Below are positions 42,867 to 51,469 of a DNA stretch of 64,000 bases, in pieces. The stretch's first letter is position 1, and each line of letters starts with the position of its first letter. The notes under the pieces are model-generated. The model was not told where the DNA came from. It worked only from the letters and a program-made list of their open reading frames with translations, and ran no database searches. This DNA comes from Deinococcales bacterium (GTDB lineage Bacteria; Deinococcota; Deinococci; Deinococcales; JAAFIG01): positions 1 to 64,000 of the forward strand of contig JAAFIG010000027.1 in assembly GCA_013298595.1 (NCBI GenBank). The letters run 5' to 3'. Position numbers and translations under genes: made by a program.

Positions 42867-45302
42867 CTATTGCAAAATTCGTTTTCGATCAGGGTCATAC
42901 GGAGAACGCAAATACGGTTTTGCAGCATACCTCTCGCCATTAATGACAATTTCGTACCTACCACTTCGTACCCAAGCTGCATCCACACCACTCGAGTTTT
43001 TCACATAACCCATGCCAATGGCTGCGCCCAAAGTATGAGCATAACTGCCAGAAGTTGTGTAACCAACAGCAATACCGTCCCGTAATATCGGTTCTGAACC
43101 CCACAGTACAGGTTCTGGATTCTCGAGCACAAAAACAACCAGCATTCGGGTTAAGCCTTTTTGTTTTTGCTCGAGTAAAGCTTGTTTACCGATAAATTCT
43201 TTATTCCAATCTATGGCAAAACCCAGTCCCGCCTCGAGTATGGTGTCTTCAGGCGAAATATCGGCACCCCAAGCGCGATAACCTTTCTCGAGCCTAAGCG
43301 AATTAATAGTGTAATGCCCTGCGTTTTCAATACCAAAACTCGAGCCAACCCGCATTAGATCAGCGTAGACTTGGGCGGCTTGGCTGGTGGGAATATGCAA
43401 TTCCCAGCCCTGCTCGCCAACATAAGTGATGCGTATAGCTAGTGCTTTTGCAAAACCAATTTCGATTTGTTTAGCTTCGCCAAAAGCAAAGCCTTGGTGT
43501 GAAAGATCAGCTGTGGTTAATTGAGTTAAAACGGCTCGAGCATTTGTACCCATTAAACCAATCACTGCGTAACTTTCGGTCACATCGGTAATACTGATCT
43601 GCTCGGAAGGGAAGACATTGCGCCGAATCCAATCAGCATCGTGCACCGCTTGACTCGAGCCTGTGATGATCCGAAAGTGCTCTGCACCAAGGCGTAAAAC
43701 AGTTACATCACTTTCAAAACCACCTTTGTTATTTGGCATGGCAGTGTACACGGCTTTGCCAATCGGTACATCAATTTGATTAGCACATAAACGCTGCAAA
43801 ACCACGAACGCATCCCGCCCTGTGATCTCGAGTTTAGCAAAAGCACTTTGATCAAATACTGCTACGGTTTCTCGAGTGGCTTTGTGTTCTAAGGCGTGCA
43901 TAGCAAACCAATTTTGTTTCCCCCAAGCGTATTCAGCAACAGCTTTCATACCATCTCGAGCAAACCAATTGGGGCGTTCAAAACCAGCTTTTTGCCCAAA
44001 ACAAGCACCTGCTTGCGCCAATACATGATGCAATGGCGAGATTCGCAAATTCCGCCCTGTAACTGGTTCACGGTTTGGGTATGCCATTTGATAATGCAGC
44101 CCTAGCACCTCTGTCACACGTTCCCGCAAAAAACTACGATTATTTACACTCGAGCCAAAGCGCCGAATATCCACACTCCACAAATCTAAACTAGGTTCGC
44201 CATCCACAATCCATTCGGCAAGGTACTTACCTGCACCACCAGCACTGGCAATACCAACACTATTAAAACCAGCCATCACAAATAACCCATGTAATTCTGG
44301 GGTTTCGCCCATTAAAAAATTATTATCAGGTGTAAAACTTTCAGGACCATTGACAAATTTCTCGAATTTTGCTTTTTCTAAACGAGGAATACGCCACTTC
44401 CCTGCTGCCAATGGATCAGCATATTTTTCCCAATCTGGCTCGAGCAAAGCGTTACTAAAATCAGTTGGTACAGGTTGCACATCCCACGGTTTGGTGTAAG
44501 CCTGAAAAGCTCCAAGCATAATGCGGTTTCCCTCGCCACGATAATAAATACACTTATTGGGATCGCGCCCAACAGGAAGTTCGTCAAATGCACCATCTAT
44601 CGGTTCGGAAACAATGTAATGATGCTCGACTGGAAAAAGCGGAATATTGACCCCGATTTTTAAGCCAAGTTCTCGAGTCCACATACCACCACACAGCACC
44701 ACAAACTCTGATGCAATATCACCCTCGAGTGTGCGTACACCCGTCACATGTCCATGCTCGCGCAGCACATCCACAACCCGAATATGCTCGAGAATTTTTG
44801 CACCACCCAGTTCTGCGCCTTTTGCAAGTGCCAATGCAGTTTCTTTGGGTAAACACTTGCCATCATCAGGCAACCATGCCGCCCCGAGGACATCATCTAC
44901 CCGCATTAAATTCCATTTTTCTTGGGCTTGGCGAGGCGAAATCATTTCGGCTTTGACCCCAAATAATTCCGCCATTGCTATCGTGCGTTTCAGCTGAATC
45001 ATCCGTTCAGAGCTGGTTGCCACAATTAAACTACCCGTGGTTTTCCAACCTGTTGCCACACCTGTTTCTGCTTCGAGACGCGGGTATAATTCCACACTGT
45101 ACTTATTGATTTTTGTCATGCTGTTGCTGGTGCGAAGCTGTCCCACCAAACCCGCTGCATGCCAAGTTGTACCACCCGCCAAAGTATTTTGCTCGAGCAA
45201 CAAAACATCTGACCAACCCAGTTTAGTTAGATGATACGCCACACTCGAGCCGACAATACCGCCACCAACAACAATCACTCGAGCCGACGATGGAATGGTC
45301 AT
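42867..45302 (-). CDS. Dimethylglycine/sarcosine dehydrogenase-like flavoprotein
   Basis: 811-aa fusion. N-terminal FAD oxidoreductase: VIVVGGGIVGSSVAYHLTKLG (GxGxxG), LLEQNTLAGGTTWHAAGLVGQLR with the histidine that carries covalent FAD in this family, VMAGFNSVGIASAGGAGKYLAEWI. C-terminal GcvT-like tetrahydrofolate-binding domain from about residue 430 (FDQSAFAKLEITGRDAFVVLQRLCANQID; YVGEQGWELHIP; LRLEKGYRAWGADISPEDTILEAGLGF). Oxidatively demethylates an N-methyl glycine, passing the one-carbon unit to folate. Substrate (dimethylglycine versus sarcosine) not decidable. Confidence 0.9.
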   Translation of the reverse strand: MTIPSSARVIVVGGGIVGSSVAYHLTKLGWSDVLLLEQNTLAGGTTWHAAGLVGQLRTSNSMTKINKYSVELYPRLEAETGVATGWKTTGSLIVATSSERMIQLKRTIAMAELFGVKAEMISPRQAQEKWNLMRVDDVLGAAWLPDDGKCLPKETALALAKGAELGGAKILEHIRVVDVLREHGHVTGVRTLEGDIASEFVVLCGGMWTRELGLKIGVNIPLFPVEHHYIVSEPIDGAFDELPVGRDPNKCIYYRGEGNRIMLGAFQAYTKPWDVQPVPTDFSNALLEPDWEKYADPLAAGKWRIPRLEKAKFEKFVNGPESFTPDNNFLMGETPELHGLFVMAGFNSVGIASAGGAGKYLAEWIVDGEPSLDLWSVDIRRFGSSVNNRSFLRERVTEVLGLHYQMAYPNREPVTGRNLRISPLHHVLAQAGACFGQKAGFERPNWFARDGMKAVAEYAWGKQNWFAMHALEHKATRETVAVFDQSAFAKLEITGRDAFVVLQRLCANQIDVPIGKAVYTAMPNNKGGFESDVTVLRLGAEHFRIITGSSQAVHDADWIRRNVFPSEQISITDVTESYAVIGLMGTNARAVLTQLTTADLSHQGFAFGEAKQIEIGFAKALAIRITYVGEQGWELHIPTSQAAQVYADLMRVGSSFGIENAGHYTINSLRLEKGYRAWGADISPEDTILEAGLGFAIDWNKEFIGKQALLEQKQKGLTRMLVVFVLENPEPVLWGSEPILRDGIAVGYTTSGSYAHTLGAAIGMGYVKNSSGVDAAWVRSGRYEIVINGERYAAKPYLRSPYDPDRKRILQ

Positions 45303-45425
45303 GAGCTAGTTTACTGTATGTCTCGAGCTATGGTGATAAGAGTTTTTAGTCTCTCGAGACAATACAAATTCTGTAAAATTGCATTAAGGCGAATTTAAAC
45401 ATAAGAAAATAAATTCTTAGAGGTA

Positions 45426-45431
45426 TAAAAT
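45426..45431 (+). promoter_or_regulatory. -10 element of leaderless promoter
   Basis: TAAAAT ends 6 nt before ATG 45438. Confidence 0.5.
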
Positions 45432-45437
45432 ACTGCC

Positions 45438-46805
45438 ATGCAAGACCAAATTCCATTTGTTACTACGGGTACTTATCCACCTCGAGCAGGTAATACTGTA
45501 CAACTTTTGCTAGATGGAGAACCCGCTTTCAGACGCGTTTGCCAAGCTATCGAAAACGCCGAGCACAGCGTTTGGGCAACCATCACTTTTATGTGGGAAA
45601 CATTTCAAATGCCAGATGGAAAAGGCACAGCCCTCGAGGTACTGGCTCGAGCTGCCAAACGAGGTGTTGATGTTCGTTTACTCTTTTGGCGACCCGATGA
45701 AGAAACAGCCGCACTTCGCCGCAACGCGTTCTGGGGTTCTGCTGAACAATTCGCCATGCTCGAGGAAACCAAACCAGACATCAGTATTCGTTGGGATCGT
45801 GCTCAGGCAGGATACTGTCAACACCAAAAAACATGGTTAATAGATGTTGGGAAAGAAAACCAAATTGTGTTTCTAGGCGGAATTAACCTCAACCCAAATT
45901 CGATGGTCGCACCGAAACACTTTGGCGAAAATCAAAACCACGACCTCTACATCGAACTCGGCGGACCCGCCGTGGCAGATGTGCAACACAATTTTGTGCA
46001 ACGTTGGAACGAAGCCAGCGAACGCCACGAAAAAAACGGACTGTGGGGAACTCGAGCCAAGCAAAATCTCGAGTTCCCAACCCACTTACCACTCGAGTGC
46101 GGCACAACCACTGTGCAAATTCAACGTACCATTCATGCAAATCGGTACACAAATAATCAAGCACCCATCGGAGGAAAAACCTTTGAGATTGTCAAAGGAG
46201 AAAAAAGCAATCTCGAGCAATACTGCACCGCGATTAGCTCAGCTAAAAGCAGTATTTATATCGAAAATCAGTACCTCGAGATTCCAGAAATTATTGTTGC
46301 CTTGCATGAAGCTCTGGAGCGCGGTGTCGAAGTTGTCTTACTGCTACCAATCGCGCTAGAACTCACTCGAGAAATACCGCCTGAACTTTTAGCAACTCGA
46401 GTTGCACTAGGTGATTACGATAATTTCACACTGGCAGGCATTGCAGGACTCGGCACAGATGGCAAGCGCAAATCCGTCTGGATTCACTCCAAAACAATGC
46501 TAATTGATGATGCTTGGGCAACCATTGGATCGGCAAATCTGCACCGCTGGTCCATGTATGGTAACAGCGAATTAAACGCCGCGATACAGTCCAAAGAAAC
46601 TATTAAAACCATTCGAGTGGCATTACTCGAGGAACATTTAGACATGGATACTTCGGAATTAGATGATGTGAAAGCGTTGCAGCTATTCAAGAAAATTGCT
46701 CATGCTAACCAAGAAAAACACTTGAGTAACGACCATGCTTGGCGAGGATTAGTAATTGCGCTTGATGTTTCGAGTTATGGACTAAAGCCTCAAACAGGAT
46801 GGTGA
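45438..46805 (+). CDS. Phospholipase D / cardiolipin synthase-like protein
   Basis: PLD-superfamily enzyme (455 aa) with two HKD motifs: HQKTWLIDVGKENQIVFLGGINLNP in the first half and HSKTMLIDDAWATIGSANLHRWS in the second. No transmembrane anchor at the N-terminus, unlike E. coli ClsA, so ClsB-like or another phospholipase. Membrane phospholipid is the probable substrate. Leaderless promoter. Single-gene unit. Confidence 0.88.
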   Translation: MQDQIPFVTTGTYPPRAGNTVQLLLDGEPAFRRVCQAIENAEHSVWATITFMWETFQMPDGKGTALEVLARAAKRGVDVRLLFWRPDEETAALRRNAFWGSAEQFAMLEETKPDISIRWDRAQAGYCQHQKTWLIDVGKENQIVFLGGINLNPNSMVAPKHFGENQNHDLYIELGGPAVADVQHNFVQRWNEASERHEKNGLWGTRAKQNLEFPTHLPLECGTTTVQIQRTIHANRYTNNQAPIGGKTFEIVKGEKSNLEQYCTAISSAKSSIYIENQYLEIPEIIVALHEALERGVEVVLLLPIALELTREIPPELLATRVALGDYDNFTLAGIAGLGTDGKRKSVWIHSKTMLIDDAWATIGSANLHRWSMYGNSELNAAIQSKETIKTIRVALLEEHLDMDTSELDDVKALQLFKKIAHANQEKHLSNDHAWRGLVIALDVSSYGLKPQTGW

Positions 46806-46918
46806 TTGGTAAAAGTAATCGGCTTGAGCTATTGCACTCGAGGTATGTTTTCAGGCTGCGAAACTAAGAATTGATTAAATGGAACGTTTTTAATCTAGGG
46901 GACGTAATCAAGGAAGTT

Positions 46919-47495
46919 ATGAGTAGAATCATTTCAAATCCATGGACTTTTCTCACAAAATTCGTTTATCCCCCACTTTTTTTAGTGTTTTTTGGAGGAT
47001 TTCTTTTATCTATGTACCTTAGTCCTGATGATTGGCATTGTTCGACACAATTCAATAAAACAACTTGCTCAAATTATCGAGTTAAACCAGGACAGACTTA
47101 CTTCTCAAACACAAAAAACCCCCAAGACGAACCCAAGATAACTTTTATTGAAATGCGAGCATTCGCAACGTTAGTGCTGTTTGTTATGGTAATAAGAGTA
47201 GGATATTATGCTGTTGTATTTAAAAAAAGTTGCTCTAAGCACTACCGAATTGACTATTTCTGATTTCTTGAGAACTACTCGAGTGCCTTTGGCGAATATT
47301 GAAGGGGTTAGGATGAATTTTTTTCGTCGTGGTACAGCCACAATTTATCTAAAACCATCTTGTATTTTTGGAGATGAGATTGTTTTTGCTGTCAGAAAAA
47401 GATTTTTTAGATATGAACCCATAGTCGAAGAGCTACGAAGACTCATTCAAGAAATCAATGCTCAAAACAACACTGAGCAATCTCCATTATCCTAA
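46919..47495 (+). pseudogene. Frameshifted small membrane protein
   Basis: Two ORFs in different frames (46919-47263 and 47208-47495) read as one protein if one base is skipped at an A7 run (TTTAAAAAAAG, 47219-47228). The first frame gives two hydrophobic helices (FVYPPLFLVFFGGFLLSMYL; FATLVLFVMVIRVGYYAVV) and then meaningless residues; the second continues KKVALSTTELTISDFLRTTRVPLANIEGVRMNFFRRGTATIYLK, a beta-rich PH-like cytoplasmic tail. AAGGAAG precedes ATG 46919. Could be a true mutation, a sequencing indel, or slippage at the homopolymer. Confidence 0.6.
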
Positions 47496-47515
47496 AAACT
47501 ACCTGCAAAACCGTA

Positions 47516-47840
47516 CTAATCCCACGGATTCAACACCGAAACAGGCAGCATCGCCACATCATCGGTGTCTCGAGTAACCAGAATCAAACCGTGTTCTATG
47601 GCAGTTGCAGCCAGTATCGAATCCAGCAGTGCTGGTGTTTGTCCTGCTGTAATGGCACTGGCGTATATATCGCCCCAGCGCTGCATAATCACTTCGGTGC
47701 CTGGTAAAATTCTGTCTTCAAAACTTGGTTATAATTCTTTTTTGAACCATTTTTCTAACTCGAGTCCGCGTTTAGTGTTTGTTAAGGTTAGGACTTGGTT
47801 TTGTACCATCTGAAATGACGTTGGTATCCAGTAAGTACAT
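47516..47840 (-). pseudogene. Decayed VapC-like PIN toxin
   Basis: Minus strand begins MYLLDTNVIS, the exact VapC N-terminus, then hits a stop after about 20 codons. The C-terminal half survives in another frame (TPALLDSILAATAIEHGLILVTRDTDDVAMLPVSVLNPWD), while the middle is deleted. The start overlaps the stop of the intact antitoxin gene. So the toxin is dead but the antitoxin remains. Confidence 0.8.
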
Positions 47841-48082
47841 TAAAACTCAATTTCTCGAGCAGGGCGTTTATCGCGTTCTAACCAATCTTCTTCGATTTTC
47901 GGTGCGAGTTGCAACACATCAAATAACGTTTTTTTACCATCCATAGTTTTGTGTTTAGCCGAAATAATGTACACAGCAGGGTGTCCGTGGCGAGTCACCA
48001 ATTGCGTTTCGCCTTGAATGGCTTTTTCGACCAATTCAGAAAAATTGGCTCGTGCTTGCTCGAGTTTCCAAGGGTTTGCCAT
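47840..48082 (-). CDS. Phd/YefM-type antitoxin
   Basis: 80-aa antitoxin: MANPWKLEQARANFSELVEKAIQGETQLVTRHGHPAVYIISA is the Phd/YefM dimerisation and DNA-binding domain, and the acidic/basic tail (EEDWLERDKRPAREIEF) is the toxin-wrapping part. ATG 48082 preferred. Partner of the decayed VapC immediately downstream. It may be kept as a repressor or to neutralise related toxins such as the one at 35.8 kb. Confidence 0.8.
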   Translation of the reverse strand: MANPWKLEQARANFSELVEKAIQGETQLVTRHGHPAVYIISAKHKTMDGKKTLFDVLQLAPKIEEDWLERDKRPAREIEF

Positions 48083-48190
48083 ACGCACCTCTGTCTGTGC
48101 AGGTTTCTAGCATTTTTTCTGATTTTTAGTACAGAATTTGGGTTTTACAGAGAGTCACCCATCGAGTTTTTCAGTGCTTACACGCGCCCC

Positions 48191-48270
48191 AAACCCTCAC
48201 CCCGGTTCTGCGCTTCGCTTGAACGCCCCTCCCCCGCGCTGCGCGGGGGAGGGGTTGGGGAGAGGGTTTT
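48191..48270. repeat. GC-rich long palindromic element
   Basis: Nested inverted repeats: outer arm AAACCCTCACCCC with GGGGAGAGGGTTTT, inner arm CCCCTCCCCCGCG with CGCGGGGGAGGGG. Far richer in GC than its surroundings; resembles MITE/REP-type elements of intergenic DNA in other bacteria. Confidence 0.7.
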
Positions 48271-48353
48271 AGTGATTTATATGATACTCTCAAATAAGTT
48301 GTATCTACTGCTCGAGATCAGAAAAGGCAACCATTTCTGATTGCCTCTTTTTC

Positions 48354-49946
48354 CTAGAACTCACCGCGTGCGAAGCTCGAGATGATATTTGGTGCGCTAC
48401 CATCGAAGCCAACAACATCCATCATTCCTGCATCTTTTGGGTCAGCAATGCTGAATTGAGTTGCGGTCATTCCGACCACCACAAGCCGCGCTGCAATACC
48501 CATCTTATCGCGGTATCGGCGTAGTGCTTCAAATGGATGTACCTTACCAAAGTACGTTTCGTTATCGGTGTAAATCACGAAGACATCGGCTTGTACGCCA
48601 TTCTCGAGTGCCCAGAGCATTGGTAAAGCGCAATCTGTTCCACCGAATGATTGGTTTTGCGTCTTGCGGAGTGCTGCCTCGAGTGAATCGTTAGCGCGGA
48701 TGCCAATGTCACGGAATGAATCCGAGAATCCCATGATGTGCGAGTGCTTTTCGCTGCGGAGTGTCAACATTGCCATGGCAGTGCTGGCAAGGTTTGGGGT
48801 GAGACCATGAACTCCTGCGATGTTGCCCCAAGTCATTGAGCCTGAAATATCCAAGCCCAAAACAAAGCGCTTTCCTGCTGGTTGAATCGTACCGAATGAA
48901 GTGTAAAACGCCTTCTCGAGCGCATCCACAATTTGTGGTACAACCTTCCAAGTACCATCGCCTTTGATGCTACGACCACCCTTATACACAAGCATTGCCT
49001 TGAGTGCATCAATTGGATGGATTCGACCCTTACGTAGCGCCTCGGCATCGGTGACTCGAGAAACAATTTGTTCAATGATTTCCCAAGCGCCCGGTACAAG
49101 CAACTCGTGCTTACCCAAGTTACCAAGGTTACGCAAAGTCCAAGTCAAACCGTTGTTCGCCAGCGCAGTGCGGTACACCTTCACACCTCGAGCATGAGTT
49201 GGAATGGCTTCGATAGGTAACTTGTACTCGCGCATAATTGCCGCAGCTTCCTTATCAGACTTTGCCTCGAGAGCCAACATATGACCACGCACAATGTTTA
49301 GTGTAGCATTGTTTGATTCAAGAACGCCATCCACAAGGTACTTAAAGAGCGCATTCCGAGTTGCATCGGCTGTCTTAGGGTGCGAAAGGCGCAACGCATC
49401 GGCTTGCGTCCAACCATCTCGAGACTTGTACTTCACAGCCCAGAGGGCAAGCTTCTCGAGTGGCATGGTTTCGTACACCTTCGCCACACCCGCTCGCGTC
49501 AGACGACCCCAACCACCGAACATTTGTACAAACTCGAGGAAGTGCAACAAGTGCGTACCTGTTCGAGCCACTTCTGGAAGGGCATCCCAAGCTGCCTTAC
49601 GGGTCGCAGAATCCACAGAGAGCTTCGCCACAGCAGCCAAAGCCACAAGTGTAGGCTCAACCTTAGGAGCGCGGTTGTAACGCACCACATCAAGAATAAT
49701 CTCGAGAGCAGTAGCACCCTCTAAAGTAGCGAAGTTACGCACGAAATCAGTCTCGAGCTTGGTTTGACGCGCTTCGGTGGCATAGAACGTACCTCCTTCA
49801 GTTCCTAAAATCAAAAATCGGAGGAAACGATTCGCATCAGTTACTGCGAAGACAAAACCGCCAGCATTATTTTGAACTTGGTCAGCTCGAGCCTTAACGA
49901 TTTGTGGTGTGTTATTTGGACGAAGTGCATTGATAAGGTGCTTCAT
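48354..49946 (-). CDS. rsr: Ro60/TROVE-domain RNA-binding protein (Rsr)
   Basis: Bacterial orthologue of the Ro 60-kDa protein (530 aa): a HEAT-repeat ring (TROVE) that binds misfolded RNA ends and Y RNAs, plus a C-terminal vWA-like domain. The N-terminal third shows NNAGGFVFAVTDANRFLRFLILGTEGGTFYATEAR, typical of TROVE; LARTGTHLLHFLEFVQMFGGWGRLTRAGV follows; the vWA part has the metal site DISGSMTW near residue 365 and VIYTDNETY. ATG 49946 has GGAGGG in front; the track start runs into the leader. It lies about 60 nt downstream of the last element of the tRNA/Y-RNA array, same strand, so it is probably on the array transcript. Confidence 0.95.
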   Translation of the reverse strand: MKHLINALRPNNTPQIVKARADQVQNNAGGFVFAVTDANRFLRFLILGTEGGTFYATEARQTKLETDFVRNFATLEGATALEIILDVVRYNRAPKVEPTLVALAAVAKLSVDSATRKAAWDALPEVARTGTHLLHFLEFVQMFGGWGRLTRAGVAKVYETMPLEKLALWAVKYKSRDGWTQADALRLSHPKTADATRNALFKYLVDGVLESNNATLNIVRGHMLALEAKSDKEAAAIMREYKLPIEAIPTHARGVKVYRTALANNGLTWTLRNLGNLGKHELLVPGAWEIIEQIVSRVTDAEALRKGRIHPIDALKAMLVYKGGRSIKGDGTWKVVPQIVDALEKAFYTSFGTIQPAGKRFVLGLDISGSMTWGNIAGVHGLTPNLASTAMAMLTLRSEKHSHIMGFSDSFRDIGIRANDSLEAALRKTQNQSFGGTDCALPMLWALENGVQADVFVIYTDNETYFGKVHPFEALRRYRDKMGIAARLVVVGMTATQFSIADPKDAGMMDVVGFDGSAPNIISSFARGEF

Positions 49947-50006
49947 TTCGACCCTCCTAAAGGGTAAATTCTTAACTCGAGACGCTGCTCGAGAAATAAG
50001 TAAAAA

Positions 50007-50140
50007 TGGGGGCGTGGATTGGAGTCGAACCAATAAGAACCGATAACCCTATTTACAACGGCTCAGAAAGACTCGAGCAAGGGAACGAAAGAGGGAGAAA
50101 CCCACAAGTGTTCAAAGAACATCGTGGGAATTCCACGCCC
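50007..50140 (-). ncRNA. tRNA-His-like / Y RNA chimera (C1)
   Basis: 134 nt. The ends form a tRNA acceptor (GGCGTGG/CCACGCC) with G at -1, discriminator C and encoded CCA, diagnostic of tRNA-His, and a T-arm with loop TTCGACT. Between them are a CCCAC/GTGGG hairpin and a Y-like hairpin: CCTTG, CTC...GAG closing stem, CCGTTG, then GGGTTATC. No normal D/anticodon cloverleaf can be drawn with confidence. A separate ordinary tRNA-His exists at 56856. Nearest RNA to rsr. Confidence 0.65.
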
Positions 50141-50171
50141 ATAAAAAACAACTCGAATGCCAAAATACTGC

Positions 50172-50319
50172 TGGTTGGACAAGTAGGATTTGAACCTACA
50201 AGGGTTGCCCCAGACCTCCTTAAATAACCTTTCACCTTCGGCTCGAAACGAGCAAGGTGTGGCAAAAGGAAAGCTGCACAAGGCAGCTAAGTCCGCGTTT
50301 ACCGTTTCGCCATTGCCCA
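50172..50319 (-). ncRNA. tRNA-Leu(TAA)-Y RNA chimera (C2)
   Basis: 148 nt with CCA. Removing one internal block restores a perfect class II tRNA-Leu: acceptor TGGGCAA/TTGTCCA, D-arm GCG...CGC, anticodon stem GACTT/AGGTC, loop TTTAAGG (UAA), variable arm GGG-GCAA-CCC, T-loop TTCAAAT. The block of about 65 nt lies between positions 31 and 32 and holds CCTTGCTCG-TTT-CGAGCCGAAGG followed by GGTTAT, that is a Y RNA stem closed at its normally open end. Confidence 0.75.
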
Positions 50320-50329
50320 ATAAGAAAAG

Positions 50330-50459
50330 TGGTGGAGCGGGTGAGACTCGAACTCACGACCCGGCGATTAGAAGTCGATAACCCTCACGCTTCGGTTCTA
50401 CAAAAGAACAAGGTATGCAGAGGATGTTTTTCCTGCTCTGCCATCTGAGCTACCGCCCC
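50330..50459 (-). ncRNA. tRNA-Arg(TCT)-Y RNA chimera (C3)
   Basis: 130 nt with CCA. Without the insert it is a perfect tRNA-Arg: GGGGCGG/CCGCTCC, D-arm GCTC/GAGC, anticodon stem GGCGA/TCGCC, loop CTTCTAA (UCU), T-loop TTCGAGT. About 53 nt interrupt the 5' anticodon stem (GG|CGA) and contain CCTTGTTCT-loop-AGAACCGAAG, then GGGTTAT. An uninterrupted tRNA-Arg(TCT) is also present at 54431. Confidence 0.75.
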
Positions 50460-50463
50460 ACAT

Positions 50464-50549
50464 TGGAGGAATCGGAGGGATTTGAACCCTCGAGACTTCA
50501 GTCTTCCTTCTTAGCAGGAAGGTGCAATAAGCCACTCTGCCACGATTCC
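50464..50549 (-). tRNA. tRNA-Ser (GCT)
   Basis: Class II. Acceptor GGAATCG/CGATTCC, loop CTGCTAA (GCU), T-loop TTCAAAT, CCA encoded. CTCGAG overlaps variable arm and T-stem. Confidence 0.92.
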
Positions 50550-50574
50550 ATACCGCTCGAGTTACCTCGAGCTT

Positions 50575-50652
50575 TGGCGAGTCTGACAGGATTTGAACCT
50601 GCATCAGTACGTTTTGGAGACGTATTCCCTTAGCCAGTCGGGATTCAGACTC
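50575..50652 (-). tRNA. tRNA-Trp (CCA)
   Basis: GAGTCTG/CAGACTC acceptor, loop CTCCAAA (CCA), discriminator G, CCA encoded. Confidence 0.92.
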
Positions 50653-50656
50653 ATGC

Positions 50657-51283
50657 TTAATCAGTTGTGGAAGCGGCTATGACAACAATCAAATTTTGTG
50701 TTGGGTGCTTTACAGTCCAAAGAAAACTCCCCCACCATTCATTGCCAGCATTAAAATATGTAGACCAATCATTACTCCATTCAAAAATTTCTAACTCCGA
50801 TTGCAAACCACCAAAAGCAGCTTGGTTGATCTGCTCAAAAAGTACATTCGCTTCCTCGTGATTGATGCGAATACCATAAGGCGTGTCCGAAAAAGCTTCA
50901 GCATAGCCTTGGTTTGAACCAGATTTGCTTCTCGAGTTATCCGCACTGATTTTCCAAACAGAAACAATTTTTTGTTTCTGCCAATCATAGGCACGCCCCA
51001 AGAAACGTTGCACAGAAATTTGTTCACCTCGAGCTTTATCTGGTTCGGTAATAATCTGAAAATAATCTTCACGTTTTTGATTGCGTTCTTGCAAAAGTGG
51101 TAAAAAATAATCATCGAGTTGTTGTGCTAAAACACCAAGAGCAAAAATTGCCGCTTGCTTATGAACTGCTGCGTTGACTGCTACCGATTCACAATCTATC
51201 AAAACATAATCCATAACAATATGCGCTGCTTTAGCTTTCTCGAGAAGTGTTTTTAGTGTGGGATTTGGAATTATTTCTTTCAT
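50657..51283 (-). CDS. Unknown protein embedded in the tRNA array
   Basis: 208 aa, soluble, no signal or membrane segment, no family recognised. Aromatic C-terminal half (FEWSNDWSTYFNAGNEWWGSFLWTVKHP). TATACT lies 7 nt before the ATG (51291-51296), so it can be expressed as a leaderless mRNA independent of the array. The stop is 5 nt from the 5' end of tRNA-Trp. Being inserted between tRNAs suggests a later arrival or a function linked to the array; nothing in the sequence decides. Confidence 0.7.
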   Translation of the reverse strand: MKEIIPNPTLKTLLEKAKAAHIVMDYVLIDCESVAVNAAVHKQAAIFALGVLAQQLDDYFLPLLQERNQKREDYFQIITEPDKARGEQISVQRFLGRAYDWQKQKIVSVWKISADNSRSKSGSNQGYAEAFSDTPYGIRINHEEANVLFEQINQAAFGGLQSELEIFEWSNDWSTYFNAGNEWWGSFLWTVKHPTQNLIVVIAASTTD

Positions 51284-51290
51284 ACCACAG

Positions 51291-51296
51291 AGTATA
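51291..51296 (-). promoter_or_regulatory. -10 element inside the array
   Basis: TATACT on the minus strand, 7 nt before ATG 51283. Confidence 0.5.
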
Positions 51297-51302
51297 AGTT
51301 TT

Positions 51303-51389
51303 TGGAGGAAAGCAAGGGAATCGAACCCTTGAAGCTATTTACACCCAGCCGTTTTCAAGACGGTGTCCTCGACCTACCGGACGCTTTCC
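51303..51389 (-). tRNA. tRNA-Ser (TGA)
   Basis: Class II. GGAAAGC/GCTTTCC, loop CTTGAAA (UGA), T-loop TTCGATT, CCA encoded. Confidence 0.92.
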
Positions 51390-51394
51390 ATAAA

Positions 51395-51464
51395 AGACCT
51401 CGCTCGGAATTGAACCGAGACTCTTTGGTTTGCAGCCAAAGCCCATGCCGTCTGGCTCGAGATC
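51395..51464 (-). tRNA. tRNA-Cys (GCA)
   Basis: GATCTCG/CGAGGTC, loop CTGCAAA (GCA), short D-arm, no encoded CCA (TTT follows). CTCGAG spans the acceptor and position 8-9. Confidence 0.88.
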
Positions 51465-51469
51465 ATGAT

